Shown here piece after piece: positions 18,232 to 27,203 of a stretch of 64,000 nucleotides of DNA. The notes beneath the pieces were generated by a model. It saw nothing but the letters and a program-made list of their open reading frames with translations. It was not told where the DNA came from and did not search any database. This DNA is from Bradyrhizobiaceae bacterium (GTDB lineage Bacteria > Pseudomonadota > Alphaproteobacteria > Rhizobiales > Xanthobacteraceae): contig CP078014.1 of assembly GCA_020544565.1 (NCBI GenBank), forward strand, positions 2,606,016 through 2,670,015. Reading direction: 5' to 3'. The first letter of the stretch is position 1. Each line of letters starts with the position of its first letter. Made by a program: the position numbers and the translations under genes.

Positions 18232-19029
18232 CTACGCCTTGCCGTGGATCTCGCGCGTCGCGGCCTGCAATTTCGCCATGCCGCCGATCCAGCGATCGTA
18301 ATTATCGGTCTTGCGGCGCATGTAATCCAGCACCTGCGGGTGCGGCAGGATCAGGAAGGTCTCGCGGTCGATCCCCTCCAGCGCGCAGCGCGCCACGTCG
18401 TCGGCGCTGAGATTGCCGTCATTGGACTGCGGCCCCTTGGGAATGTCCTTCAGCATGTCGGTCTCCACGCCCTGCGGACACAGGATGGAGACGCGGATGT
18501 TGTGCGCCTTGTGGGCAATGGCGAGATTCTCCGCGAAGCCGACCGCGGCGTGCTTGGTGGTGGAATAGACCGCACTGCCGACCTGCGACAACAGCCCCGC
18601 CGCCGAAATGGTGTTGAGGAAATAGCCGCCGCCGCGGGCGCGGAAGCGCGGCACCAGATGGCGCGCGGCATGGACATGGGCCATGACATGGATCGCCCAG
18701 CTTTTGTCCCAGGCCGCATCCGGCGCACCGCCGGCATTGTCCATCATCGGATCGAAGCCGCCGCCGATGCCGGCATTGGAGCAGAACAGGTCGATAGGGC
18801 CGAACTGCTTCTCTGTTTCCTCGATGACATGAACGAGGTCGCTCTCCCTGGCCACGTCGCAGGCGAAGCCCGCGCCGCCGATGGAGGCGGCGACTTCTTT
18901 CGCCCGCGCCCCGTCGAGATCGGCGACCACGACTTTCGCCGCGCCGGCGCGATGGAAGGCTTCGCACAGCGCCCGGCCGATGCCGTTGGCGCCGCCGGTG
19001 ACGACGACGATTTTTCCGGAAACGTTCAT
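18232..19029 (-). CDS. SDR family oxidoreductase
   Basis: A 265-residue classical short-chain dehydrogenase. It has the TGGANGIGRALCEAF nucleotide loop at the N terminus, the NAG motif in CSNAGIGGGF, the catalytic Ser and YSTTKHAAVGF (YxxxK), and an acidic residue after beta-2 (VADLDGAR) that suggests NAD rather than NADP. The substrate is unknown. The start MNVSGKIVVV at 19029 fits the family; a TTG two codons earlier is possible. It lies apart from other genes, behind a family A repeat. Confidence 0.88.
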   Translation of the reverse strand: MNVSGKIVVVTGGANGIGRALCEAFHRAGAAKVVVADLDGARAKEVAASIGGAGFACDVARESDLVHVIEETEKQFGPIDLFCSNAGIGGGFDPMMDNAGGAPDAAWDKSWAIHVMAHVHAARHLVPRFRARGGGYFLNTISAAGLLSQVGSAVYSTTKHAAVGFAENLAIAHKAHNIRVSILCPQGVETDMLKDIPKGPQSNDGNLSADDVARCALEGIDRETFLILPHPQVLDYMRRKTDNYDRWIGGMAKLQAATREIHGKA

Positions 19030-19090
19030 GCGCAAGATTTAGAGGGAACGGCCGGCTGGATCAATCGGTCTTCCAGATCCGCCATGTGGA

Positions 19091-19215
19091 CGTGCCCCGG
19101 ACGCGACGCAGCACTGTTGTGGTGCGTCGCTGAGCCGGGGCCGCCTCAACGACGGGATTCGCAACGGTCCCGGTTCTGCGGCGCGGCGCTTGCGCGCTGC
19201 ACCGCGCCCGGGACA
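19091..19215 (+). repeat. two-hairpin dispersed repeat (family E)
   Basis: Two GC-rich palindromes follow each other: CCCCGGACGCGACGCAGCAC with GTGCGTCGCTGAGCCGGGG, and GTCCCGG...GCGGCGC with GCGCTGC...CCGGGAC. No gene is seen here. The pattern resembles intergenic repeats known in this bacterial group, but no second copy lies in the window. Confidence 0.55.
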
Positions 19216-19239
19216 CAGGGAACGGGATGGCTTCGCCGC

Positions 19240-20025
19240 TCACACCGCGAGCAGAACCAGATCGACCACCGCGGCGTAATGCACGGCGGCGGCGAGCAGC
19301 ACGAAGCCGTGCCAGATCGCATTCTGGAAGCGCAGCCGCTCCCAGGCATGGAAGATGACGCCGAGCGAATAGATCACCCCGCCGGCGGCGATCAGCCACA
19401 GCGTCGAGGACGGCAGCGCCGACACCAGCGCGTCATAGGCGACGACGCCGCTCCAGCCGAGCGCCAGATAGAGCCCGACGGCGAGGCGGTCGAACCGGCC
19501 GGGCATGACGATCTTCAGCGCGATGCCCGCCACCGCCACGCCCCACACCCCCGCCAGCAAGGCGAGGCGCAGGACGGGATCGTGGATCTGGGTGAGGAAC
19601 GGGGTGTAGGTCGCCGCGATCAGGATGTAGATCGCCGAATGGTCGAGGCGGCGCAGCCACCATTTGGCCGGCGACACCGGCCACAGATTGTAGGTGGCCG
19701 ACAACCCGAGCATGGCGACGAGCCCGATGGCATAGATCGCCACCGCCGCGACATCGGCGCGCGAGGCATGGCCGGCGGCGAGCACCACCAGCGCGACGGC
19801 GGCGATGAGCCCGCAGGCGAAGCCGAGCCCGTGGACGACGCCATCGGCGATCAGCTCGGCGCGGTCGTAATCCCAGCGGATCACGCCGCCGCTGTTGCGA
19901 CGCTCCGCGCTGACCGGCTTCAGCCTGAAAATCCCCATGCCGCCCTTGGCCTCGTTCCACACATGAATCGCGGCGTGAAACTTGATTTCCGCGCCGCGAC
20001 CGCCCAGCTTTGATGAGGCCGCCAC
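19240..20025 (-). CDS. hemolysin III family (PAQR/YqfA-like) membrane protein
   Basis: A 261-residue protein with seven hydrophobic segments after a soluble N-terminal stretch. The family marks are GVVHGLGF (near the first helix), LDHSAIYILIAATYTPF (with the conserved Asp-His) and the closing ...FHAWERLRFQNAIWHGFVLLAAAVHY (quoted in part: AIWHGFVLLAAAVHY), whose His residues bind a metal in PAQR proteins. The name hemolysin III reflects homology, not proof of toxicity. GTG 20025 with GAGGGG upstream is chosen; an ATG at 19938 would remove 29 residues. It is divergent from ycjX, 51 bases apart. Confidence 0.85.
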   Translation of the reverse strand: MAASSKLGGRGAEIKFHAAIHVWNEAKGGMGIFRLKPVSAERRNSGGVIRWDYDRAELIADGVVHGLGFACGLIAAVALVVLAAGHASRADVAAVAIYAIGLVAMLGLSATYNLWPVSPAKWWLRRLDHSAIYILIAATYTPFLTQIHDPVLRLALLAGVWGVAVAGIALKIVMPGRFDRLAVGLYLALGWSGVVAYDALVSALPSSTLWLIAAGGVIYSLGVIFHAWERLRFQNAIWHGFVLLAAAVHYAAVVDLVLLAV

Positions 20026-20076
20026 GCGATCCCCTCGAAGCCCATCTCTCCTATCCGGCAAAGTCTTGATCGAATT

Positions 20077-21546
20077 ATGACCCCCAGTTTCTCCGACCTC
20101 GTCGAGGAAACCCGCCTGTCGATCCGTTCCCTGATCGAATATGGCGAGGGCCTCTTCAACCCGACGGTGCGGCTCGGCGTCACCGGCCTGTCGCGCGCGG
20201 GCAAGACGGTGTTCATCACCGCGCTGGTGCACGGCCTGCTGCGCGGCGGGCGCTTTCCGGTGTTCGAGTCGCTGGCCACCGGCCGCATCGCCCGCGCCCG
20301 GCTCGCGCCGCAGCCCGACGACGCGGTGCCGCGCTTCGCCTATGAGAGCCATGTGCGAACGCTGATCGGCGAGCGGCGCTGGCCGGCCTCGACCACCGAC
20401 ATCAGCGAGTTGCGCCTCGTCATCGACTACCAGCGCCAGAACGCGGCGTCACGCACCCTCACCCTCGATCTGGTGGATTATCCCGGCGAGTGGCTGCTCG
20501 ACCTGCCGCTGCTCAACAAGAGCTACGAGCAATGGTCGGCCGAGAGCCTCGCGCTGTCGCGGCGCGAGCCGCGCGCGCGGCTCGCCGCTGAGTGGCACGC
20601 CCATCTCGCCACCCTCGACGCCGGCGCGCCCGAGGACGAGCAGGCCACGCTGACCGCGGCGAAGCTGTTCACCGGCTATCTGCGCGCCTGCCGCAACGAA
20701 CGCTTCGCCATGAGCCTGCTGCCGCCGGGGCGTTTCCTGATGCCGGGCAATCTCGCCAACTCCCCGGCGCTGACCTTCGCGCCGCTCGACGTGCCGGCGG
20801 ACGGCGTCGCCCCCGAAGGCTCGCTGTGGGCGATGATGAAGCGGCGCTATGAAGCCTACAAGGACGTGGTGGTGCGGCCGTTCTTCCGCGACCACTTCAC
20901 CCGGCTCGACCGCCAGATCGTGCTGGTGGACACGCTGGCCGCGCTCAACGCCGGGCCCGAGGCGGTGAAGGATCTCGAAGGCGCGCTGGCCGGCATTCTC
21001 GACTGCTTCAACATCGGCCGCAGCACTTGGCTCGCGTCCCTGTTCCGTCCGCGCATCGACCGCATCCTGTTCGCCGCCACCAAGGCCGACCACCTCCACC
21101 GCACCAGCCACGACCGGCTCGAGGCGATCCTGCGCCGCATGGTGGAGCGCGCCACGGCCCGCGCCGAATTCGCCGGCGCGGCGGTGGACGTGGTGGCGCT
21201 CGCCGCCGTCCGCGCCACGCGCGAGGCGCTGGTGCAGCGGGGCCGCGACAAGCTGCCCTCGATCCTCGGCACGCCGGAGGCGGGCGAGACCGCCGGCGGC
21301 GAGGTGTTCGATGGCATGACCGAAGTGGCGACCTTTCCCGGCGACCTGCCGGCGCGGCTCGACGACCTGTTCGGCGGTGACGCCGCGTTTCGCGGCCTCA
21401 CCGCCACAGCGGCGGAGGAGACCGACTTCCGCTTCCTGCGCTTCCGCCCGCCGCATCTCGACGCGCCCGCCGGCGAGGAGCCGGCGCTGCCCCATATCCG
21501 CCTTGACCGCGCGCTTCAGTTCCTGATCGGAGACAGGCTGCAATGA
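20077..21546 (+). CDS. ycjX: YcjX-family GTPase-like protein (DUF463)
   Basis: A 489-residue P-loop protein. The Walker A is GLSRAGKT (about residues 37-44), followed by LVDYPGEWLLDLPLL (about 131-145) in the place of Walker B/switch II, and FAATKADHLHRTSHDR (about 331-346) as the base-recognition TKAD motif. These match the YcjX/DUF463 family, a stress-linked group of unclear function that is found with YcjF. The stop overlaps the start of the ycjF-like gene (ATGA), so the pair is coupled as in Escherichia coli, where it belongs to the phage-shock regulon. Confidence 0.92.
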   Translation: MTPSFSDLVEETRLSIRSLIEYGEGLFNPTVRLGVTGLSRAGKTVFITALVHGLLRGGRFPVFESLATGRIARARLAPQPDDAVPRFAYESHVRTLIGERRWPASTTDISELRLVIDYQRQNAASRTLTLDLVDYPGEWLLDLPLLNKSYEQWSAESLALSRREPRARLAAEWHAHLATLDAGAPEDEQATLTAAKLFTGYLRACRNERFAMSLLPPGRFLMPGNLANSPALTFAPLDVPADGVAPEGSLWAMMKRRYEAYKDVVVRPFFRDHFTRLDRQIVLVDTLAALNAGPEAVKDLEGALAGILDCFNIGRSTWLASLFRPRIDRILFAATKADHLHRTSHDRLEAILRRMVERATARAEFAGAAVDVVALAAVRATREALVQRGRDKLPSILGTPEAGETAGGEVFDGMTEVATFPGDLPARLDDLFGGDAAFRGLTATAAEETDFRFLRFRPPHLDAPAGEEPALPHIRLDRALQFLIGDRLQ

Positions 21547-22586
21547 ACGACAGGCCGCATTCCCGCAAACCGGCGGCGTTCAAGCTCGACGATCCCCGCG
21601 TCGTGCTGATGGAGGCCGACGACAGCGCTGCGCATCCCGCGCGCGGCCAGGTGCGCATCACCCCGGAGCCCGATCCGGCACAACTGCCCGTGCCGCTCGA
21701 TGCTCCCGTCATCCGCAAACGCAGGGGCTTCGGCTGGGCCGCGCTGCTGTGGACCGCGCTCGGCGGCCTGGTCGTGCTCGGCCTCGGCCTCGGCATCACC
21801 AATCTCGTCAGCGACCTGTTCAGCCGCAGCATGAGCCTCGGCTATATCGGCCTGATCTTCGCGGTGGCGGCGGCGGTGGCGCTGATCGCCATCATCACCC
21901 GCGAGACGCTGAGCCTCGCGCGGCTCGAGACCATCGAGACGCTGCACGCGCGCGCCAACGCCGTGCTGGTGAGCGACGACCGCAAGGACAGCGACGCCAT
22001 CGTCCGCGACCTGCTCAAGATCGCCCACGACAACCCGCACCTCGCCCGCGCCCGCATGGCGCTGGCCGAGCACAGCCGCGACATCATCGACGGCGCCGAC
22101 ATGGTGCGCCTCGCCGAGCGCGAGCTGATGGCGCCGCTCGATCAGGAGGCGCGGCGGCTGATCTCCAGCGCGGCGCAGCGCGTCTCCATCGTCACCGCCG
22201 TCAGCCCCGGCGCGGTGATCGACGTGCTGTTCGTGTTCGCGGCCGCACTGCGCCTGATCCGCCAGCTGGCGCGGCTCTATGGCGGTCGGCCCGGCACGCT
22301 GGGCATGATCCGCCTGGTGCGGCACGTGATCGCCCATCTGGCGGTGACCGGCGGCATCGCCGCCAGCGACAGCCTGATCCAGCAGGTGCTGGGCCACGGC
22401 CTCGCCGCCAAGCTGTCGGCCCGGCTCGGCGAAGGGCTGCTCAACGGCCTGCTCACCGCGCGCCTCGGCCTCGCCGCCGTGGAGGTGACCCGGCCGCTGC
22501 CGTTCGCGGCGCTGCCGCGGCCGGTGCTGTCCGATCTCGCCAGGGACCTGCTCAAGCGCGCCGGCGACGACAACACGCCGTCGTGA
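21543..22586 (+). CDS. YcjF-family membrane protein (DUF697, TIGR01620)
   Basis: A 347-residue protein with an N-terminal soluble stretch, two transmembrane helices (about residues 65-85 and 98-120; WAALLWTALGGLVVLGLGL and GLIFAVAAAVALIAII) and a C-terminal DUF697 domain with further hydrophobic segments (AVSPGAVIDVLFVFAAALRL; LGLLNGLLTARLGLAAVEV region). It overlaps ycjX by 4 bases. Family partners act together in envelope stress, though the molecular role is unknown. Confidence 0.88.
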   Translation: MNDRPHSRKPAAFKLDDPRVVLMEADDSAAHPARGQVRITPEPDPAQLPVPLDAPVIRKRRGFGWAALLWTALGGLVVLGLGLGITNLVSDLFSRSMSLGYIGLIFAVAAAVALIAIITRETLSLARLETIETLHARANAVLVSDDRKDSDAIVRDLLKIAHDNPHLARARMALAEHSRDIIDGADMVRLAERELMAPLDQEARRLISSAAQRVSIVTAVSPGAVIDVLFVFAAALRLIRQLARLYGGRPGTLGMIRLVRHVIAHLAVTGGIAASDSLIQQVLGHGLAAKLSARLGEGLLNGLLTARLGLAAVEVTRPLPFAALPRPVLSDLARDLLKRAGDDNTPS

Positions 22587-22707
22587 ACGGCATTTGGCCA
22601 ATTCCGAAAAAAAAGCATGAACCGATCCTGAGAGCGGTGCGACCCATCTGTATTGAACGGATGTCACGCCCCCCGCGCACAACGCGCGCAACTCAAGGAG
22701 AACGACC

Positions 22708-22968
22708 ATGTTTCGCAAACTTGCTCTCGCACTCGTCGCTTCCGCCGCGCTCGGTGCGGCCGCTCTCGCCCCGACCGCCGCGTCCGCCCACGGCTGGCAT
22801 GGCGGTGGCTGGCACGGCGGCGGCTGGGGCCATCATCACCGCGGGTTCGGCTTCGGCTTCAGCCCGGTGATCGTGACCGGCGGCTATGTCGACGACGGCT
22901 GCATCGTCACCCGCCGCGTCCGCACGCCTCACGGCATCCGCTTCCGCACCGTGAACGTCTGCTACTGA
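22708..22968 (+). CDS. small secreted Gly/His-rich protein
   Basis: An 86-residue precursor with a clear signal peptide (MFRKLALALVASAALGAAAL) and likely cleavage after TAASA near residue 26. The mature part starts with a Gly/Trp/His-rich run (HGWHGGGWHGGGWGHHH) followed by a short domain with two Cys (DDGCIVTRR and VNVCY). Such proteins are common in this bacterial group and are often labelled sulfur-globule-like; metal binding through the His run is plausible but unproven. AAGGAG stands 8 bases before the ATG. Confidence 0.85.
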   Translation: MFRKLALALVASAALGAAALAPTAASAHGWHGGGWHGGGWGHHHRGFGFGFSPVIVTGGYVDDGCIVTRRVRTPHGIRFRTVNVCY

Positions 22969-23031
22969 GAGCGAGGTACCTTCTGCAAGCTCCTCATGCG
23001 ATGATAATTTTGTCTCAGACAGGATCAACCT

Positions 23032-23169
23032 TCGTCATGCCCGGCTTTATGCCGGGCATCCACGTCTTATCTTGTTGAACATCCAAGACGTAGATGGCCG
23101 GGACCATAGGCGAGCGGAAGCGACGCCGTTCTTCGAACGGCGATAAGGGCGTTTACGCCCGGCCATGAC
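23032..23169 (+). repeat. dispersed palindromic repeat, family D (copy 3)
   Basis: The element begins CGTCATGCCCGG, contains GCCGGGCATCCACGTC and its partner GACGTAGATGGCCGGGAC, and ends GGCCATGAC. It is related to the copies at 4958-5075 and 5558-5675 and fills the gap between the small secreted protein gene and the convergent htpX gene. Confidence 0.7.
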
Positions 23170-23218
23170 AGATCAGTCTGTTTCTATCAAACGGGATTTT
23201 CACTCCCCGTGAAGCCGT

Positions 23219-24163
23219 TCAGCCCCACGGTCCCCGCGACCGGCCCCAAGGGCCGCTCGGGCCGCTCGGGCCACGCGGCGCGGCGGGGGCGGCGGACGTC
23301 CTGACGCGATCGCCGCGCATACCCGTTTCCGCCGCGAGGCGCTGCAATTCGTGGACGCGGTTCTGGGTCGAGGGATGGGTCGAGAACAGGTTGTCCATGC
23401 CCTGCCCCGACAGCGGATTGATGATGAACATATGCGCGGTGGCCGGGCTGCGCTCCGCATCCATGTTCGGCACATGGTGCACGCCGTCCTCGATCCGCAT
23501 CAGCGCCGAGGCAAGCCACATCGGCTCGCCGCAGATCTGCGCACCGAGACGGTCGGCGGAATATTCGCGGGTGCGGCTGATGGCCATCTGCACGATCATC
23601 GCCGCGAGCGGGGCCAGCAGCATCATCGCCAGCGAGCCGATCACGCCCATGCCGTTGTTGTCGCGGCGGCCGCCGAAGAACATGCCGAACTGCGCCAGCA
23701 TCGAGATCGCGCCCGCAATCGTGGCGGTCACCGTCATGATCAGGGTGTCGCGGTTCTTGATGTGCGCAAGTTCGTGCGCCATCACCCCGGCCAGCTCCTC
23801 GCGGCTCAGCGACTGCAGGAGACCGGTGGTCGCGGCCACCGCGGCGTGCTCCGGATCGCGCCCGGTGGCGAACGCATTGGGCTGCGGATTGTCCATCAGA
23901 TAGACTTTGGGCATCGGCAGTTGCGCGCGCTGCGCCAGCTCGGCGACGAGGCCGACGAAGTCCGGCGCGCTGTGCGCATCGACCTCGTGGGCGCCGTGCA
24001 TCGACAGCACCATGCGGTCCGAATTCCAGTAGGCGAACAGGTTGGTTCCCGCAGCGATCACCAGCGCGATCATCGCACCGCCGGAGCCGCCGATCAGATA
24101 GCCGACGGCCATGAACAGCGCCGTCAGCCCCGCCAGCAGGATCGCCGTCTTGAAATAGTTCAT
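23219..24163 (-). CDS. htpX: zinc metalloprotease HtpX
   Basis: A 314-residue membrane protease. Two N-terminal helices (about residues 7-25 and 30-46), the active site HELAH (130-134), two more helices ([19 protein letters not shown] and [18 protein letters not shown]) and the downstream Glu in SADRLGAQI (third zinc ligand) are all seen. HtpX degrades misfolded membrane proteins and in many bacteria is heat- or Cpx-controlled. The C terminus is Pro/Gly-rich. ATG 24163 with GAGAGGG upstream gives the normal family length, although the frame is open further 5'. Confidence 0.95.
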   Translation of the reverse strand: MNYFKTAILLAGLTALFMAVGYLIGGSGGAMIALVIAAGTNLFAYWNSDRMVLSMHGAHEVDAHSAPDFVGLVAELAQRAQLPMPKVYLMDNPQPNAFATGRDPEHAAVAATTGLLQSLSREELAGVMAHELAHIKNRDTLIMTVTATIAGAISMLAQFGMFFGGRRDNNGMGVIGSLAMMLLAPLAAMIVQMAISRTREYSADRLGAQICGEPMWLASALMRIEDGVHHVPNMDAERSPATAHMFIINPLSGQGMDNLFSTHPSTQNRVHELQRLAAETGMRGDRVRTSAAPAAPRGPSGPSGPWGRSRGPWG

Positions 24164-24378
24164 CGCCCTCTCCGATACGCGCCGCCTGCCCCGCCGCGCG
24201 GAACGCGCGGCGACGACGGCCAAATGTCGCATATCAGATGGTGGCGGCGATGCCTCCGCCGCAAGACCCGCCGCTGCGGCGCGGCGTCGCAAATGGAAAG
24301 ACCGTGCTAACGATGTCGGGCATTAATGATCGGCAATGAAAGACCCCGGCCGCCCGGCGGCAGGGGCGCGGCGGAACG

Positions 24379-24606
24379 TCAGCACGACGCGCCCCAGCCC
24401 TGGGGGAAGGGCAGCAACGGCCACGCGCCGGAGTCGACGCCGGAGCCGGAGCAATCCTCGGCCCGGTCGCCCGGCTCAAGCACGCCGCCGCAATAAGGAC
24501 AGGGGTTGTCGTTGGCGGCGCGAACCGCCGCAAACGGCATCTCGGTCACGTCGCAGGCGAAAAACGTGACGGGCTTCGGGCGCGGGAACAACTGGGTCGC
24601 TGGCAT
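24379..24606 (-). CDS. small hypothetical protein with a zinc-ribbon-like CPYCGG motif
   Basis: A 75-residue protein starting MPATQLFPRPKPVTFFACDV. It has CPYCGG (about residues 36-41) and further Cys near 52 and at the end, so a metal-binding knuckle is possible. ATG 24606 is chosen because AGAGGA lies 6 bases upstream; an overlapping ATG at 24612 is too close to that site. I do not recognise a function. It stands alone between htpX and a membrane protein gene. Confidence 0.5.
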   Translation of the reverse strand: MPATQLFPRPKPVTFFACDVTEMPFAAVRAANDNPCPYCGGVLEPGDRAEDCSGSGVDSGAWPLLPFPQGWGASC

Positions 24607-24731
24607 GCTCATTCCTCTTCATCAGAGGCTGCATCATGTCAGCAAGATCATGCCGCTCCGTTCAGGCGAAGGCTCAAATTTTAGCATTCGATCGCGGGCA
24701 ATTCGCCACGATTTCGCAAGGATCGCGCCCC

Positions 24732-25625
24732 TCAGCGGGCGACGATCAGGCCCCGGCTGGTGACCACGACCCAGCGGCCGTCCTGACGACGAATGGCATC
24801 GACGCGGCCGACGCCCGGCAGCGGATCGCCCGGCATCACGTCGAAAATACCCTGCCGGCCCTGCACCGTCGCCATGCCGCCGGAGACCTCGCGCAGCACC
24901 CAGCCGTCCACCAGCGGCAGTCGGTTCGGGACCGTGGCGGGCAGCGGCGGCGCGGCGGCCGCCTGCGCCGGCGGCGTGACCGACCCCGTGGCCTCGGCGG
25001 CGCGCAGCTTGTCCACGGCCTCGCTCAGCCTGGCGAGCTTCGCGGCCGGCTCCGCCTGGGCCTTCTCGACGCGATCGACGCGCTCGGCGAGCTTGACCGA
25101 CTGCACCGCCTGCGAGGAGGCCATCGAACGCACCGCCGCGAGATCGGCATGGAGCTTGGCGAGGGCGCTGTCCACCGCCGCACGGCTCTGCTCGGTGGCG
25201 GCGGCGGCCGCGACAGTACGGCCGGAATTCATATTCAGATAGTGACCGAGGCCTGTGGTGGCGAGCGAACCGCCGATGGCACCGACGGTCGCCGCAAGGA
25301 CGACGATGGCTGCAACCGACAGGCGGCGCGTGGGCGCGCCGGTCGCCGCCGCGGCAGCCGGGCCGAACACCTGCTCGCGTTCGTGACGCTCGTCGAACAC
25401 GACGTCTTCCCATGAATTGTGCGGTGTCAGGCGCTGCAGCGTGATCTGCTTCGAAGCCCCCGGCGCGGCCGGCACCGCCGCCTCGCTGCCGCTCGCGGCC
25501 TGCGCGGACGTCTCCGCCGCGGCATCGTCCCGATGCGCCGCCGCGTCACCACTGTCCGGCACCAGCGTGGCGTCGTCGTGCGGGCCGGACTTCTTGATGG
25601 CGCCGTCGGCGGAATGATCGGTCAT
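24732..25625 (-). CDS. single-pass membrane protein of unknown function
   Basis: A 297-residue protein: an acidic Ala-rich N-terminal region (about 1-100), one transmembrane helix (about 103-123, LSVAAIVVLAATVGAIGGSL), a coiled-coil stretch (about 135-205) and a small beta-rich C-terminal domain (LPLVDGWVLREVSGGMATVQ onward). The last part, which ends WVVVTSRGLIVAR, recurs in related bacteria as I remember, but I cannot name a function. The N terminus is probably cytoplasmic. GGGAG lies upstream of ATG 25625. Confidence 0.75.
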   Translation of the reverse strand: MTDHSADGAIKKSGPHDDATLVPDSGDAAAHRDDAAAETSAQAASGSEAAVPAAPGASKQITLQRLTPHNSWEDVVFDERHEREQVFGPAAAAATGAPTRRLSVAAIVVLAATVGAIGGSLATTGLGHYLNMNSGRTVAAAAATEQSRAAVDSALAKLHADLAAVRSMASSQAVQSVKLAERVDRVEKAQAEPAAKLARLSEAVDKLRAAEATGSVTPPAQAAAAPPLPATVPNRLPLVDGWVLREVSGGMATVQGRQGIFDVMPGDPLPGVGRVDAIRRQDGRWVVVTSRGLIVAR

Positions 25626-25791
25626 GGCAACGCTCCCAAACTGTTCACTGTTTGGTAACCATGGATTCGTTGAGATTTGGTTACCGGGCGCGGCCGTGCG
25701 GACGCGACCGGCGCGCGCCGGACTCTCTATCGGAAGCGAGATGAACCCGGCCTGTATGCCGCCGGACGAGGCAGACGCGCGCGAGCGGCGC

Positions 25792-26880
25792 TCACTCGTG
25801 ATAATTGAACGGCGTATAACCGTGGCGACGGACGACCTCATCGCGCTCCGCCGCCTTGAGGTCTTCGTCCATCATCTCGGCGACCAGTTCGGCGAACGAG
25901 GTGCGCGGCGTCCAGCCGAGCTTGTCGCGGGCCTTGCTGGCGTCGCCGAGCAGGGTCTCGACCTCGGCCGGGCGGAAATAACGCGGATCGATCTCGACGA
26001 TGCAGCGGCCGGTGGCGGCATCGAAGCCCTTCTCCTCGACACCGCTGCCCTGCCATTCAATGCGGATGCCGACGCGCGCGGCGGCAAGCTCGACGAACTC
26101 CCGCACCGAGTGCTGCTCGCCGGTGGCGATGACGTAATCCTCCGGCTTGTCCTGCTGCAGCATCAGCCACTGCATTTCCACATAATCGCGGGCGTGACCC
26201 CAGTCGCGCCGGGCATTGATGTTGCCGAGATAGAGCTTGTCCTGGAGGCCGAGCTTGATGCGGGCCAGCGCGCGGGTGATCTTGCGGGTGACGAAGGTCT
26301 CGCCGCGCACCGGCGACTCGTGGTTGAACAGGATGCCATTGCAGGCATAGAGGCCATAGGCCTCGCGGTAGTTCACCGTGATCCAGTAGGCATAGAGCTT
26401 GGCGACCGCATAGGGCGAGCGCGGATAGAACGGCGTGGTTTCCTTCTGCGGCGTCTCCTGCACCAGTCCGTACAGTTCGGAGGTGGACGCCTGATAGAAC
26501 CGCGCCTTGTCCTGCATACGCAGGATGCGGATCGCCTCCAGCAGGCGCAGCGGGCCGAGCGCGTCGGAATTCGCGGTATATTCCGGCTCCTCGAACGACA
26601 CCGCGACGTGGCTCTGGGCGGCGAGATTGTAGATCTCGTCGGGCTGCACGTCCTGCAGGATGCGCGTCAGGCTCGACGCGTCGGTGAGATCGCCGTGGTG
26701 CAGGGTGAAGTCGAAGCCCTTGTCGTGGGGATCGTGATAGAGGTGATCGATGCGGTCGGTGTTGAACAGCGAGGTGCGGCGCTTGATGCCGTGCACCGAA
26801 TAGCCCTTCTGCAACAGCAGCTCGGCCAGATAGGCGCCGTCCTGGCCGGTCACGCCGGTAATCAGAGCCGTTTTGGACAT
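25792..26880 (-). CDS. gmd: GDP-mannose 4,6-dehydratase
   Basis: A 362-residue extended SDR enzyme. [16 protein letters not shown] at the N terminus is the NADP loop of GMDs, SELYGLVQ and [10 protein letters not shown] contain the catalytic Ser/Thr-Glu and YxxxK residues, and [15 protein letters not shown] with [16 protein letters not shown] are family-specific. It makes GDP-4-keto-6-deoxymannose, precursor of GDP-fucose and GDP-rhamnose for surface glycans. The follow-on reductase gene is not adjacent. The gene is alone on the minus strand. Confidence 0.95.
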   Translation of the reverse strand: MSKTALITGVTGQDGAYLAELLLQKGYSVHGIKRRTSLFNTDRIDHLYHDPHDKGFDFTLHHGDLTDASSLTRILQDVQPDEIYNLAAQSHVAVSFEEPEYTANSDALGPLRLLEAIRILRMQDKARFYQASTSELYGLVQETPQKETTPFYPRSPYAVAKLYAYWITVNYREAYGLYACNGILFNHESPVRGETFVTRKITRALARIKLGLQDKLYLGNINARRDWGHARDYVEMQWLMLQQDKPEDYVIATGEQHSVREFVELAAARVGIRIEWQGSGVEEKGFDAATGRCIVEIDPRYFRPAEVETLLGDASKARDKLGWTPRTSFAELVAEMMDEDLKAAERDEVVRRHGYTPFNYHE

Positions 26881-27002
26881 GCGGCGCGCTTTGCTTCAAG
26901 TCTGGAATTTGCAGTGGTGTCCGCGCGTTTTAGCGACGCGACCGCGAAAACACAACGGCTTTCGGCCGCGCCTGAACGCGTCGCACGTGCCCGTCGCCGC
27001 CG

Positions 27003-27203
27003 CTAGCGGCTGCCGGCGTTATTACCAATCTTGCCGCCGACCTTGCCGCCAACCTTGCCGTCGGGCTCGCTGTCGATGAGGATGCGTTCGGCAGCGCCGT
27101 CCATATCCTCGTACTGGCCGCTTTTCAGCGCCCACAGAAACGCCGCGAGACTGGCGAGGCCGATCAGCAGCGCCACCGGGATGAGATAGACCAGAACCGT
27201 CAT
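27003..27203 (-). CDS. ccoS: cbb3-type cytochrome oxidase assembly protein CcoS
   Basis: A 66-residue protein with one transmembrane helix at the N terminus (TVLVYLIPVALLIGLASLAA) and the family segment FLWALKSGQYEDMDGAAERI. CcoS is needed to insert heme and copper into cbb3 oxidase. ATG 27203 overlaps the end of ccoI by 4 bases. The C terminus carries a short slip-like repeat GKVGGKVGGKIG. It is the last gene of the assembly operon ccoGHIS. Confidence 0.93.
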   Translation of the reverse strand: MTVLVYLIPVALLIGLASLAAFLWALKSGQYEDMDGAAERILIDSEPDGKVGGKVGGKIGNNAGSR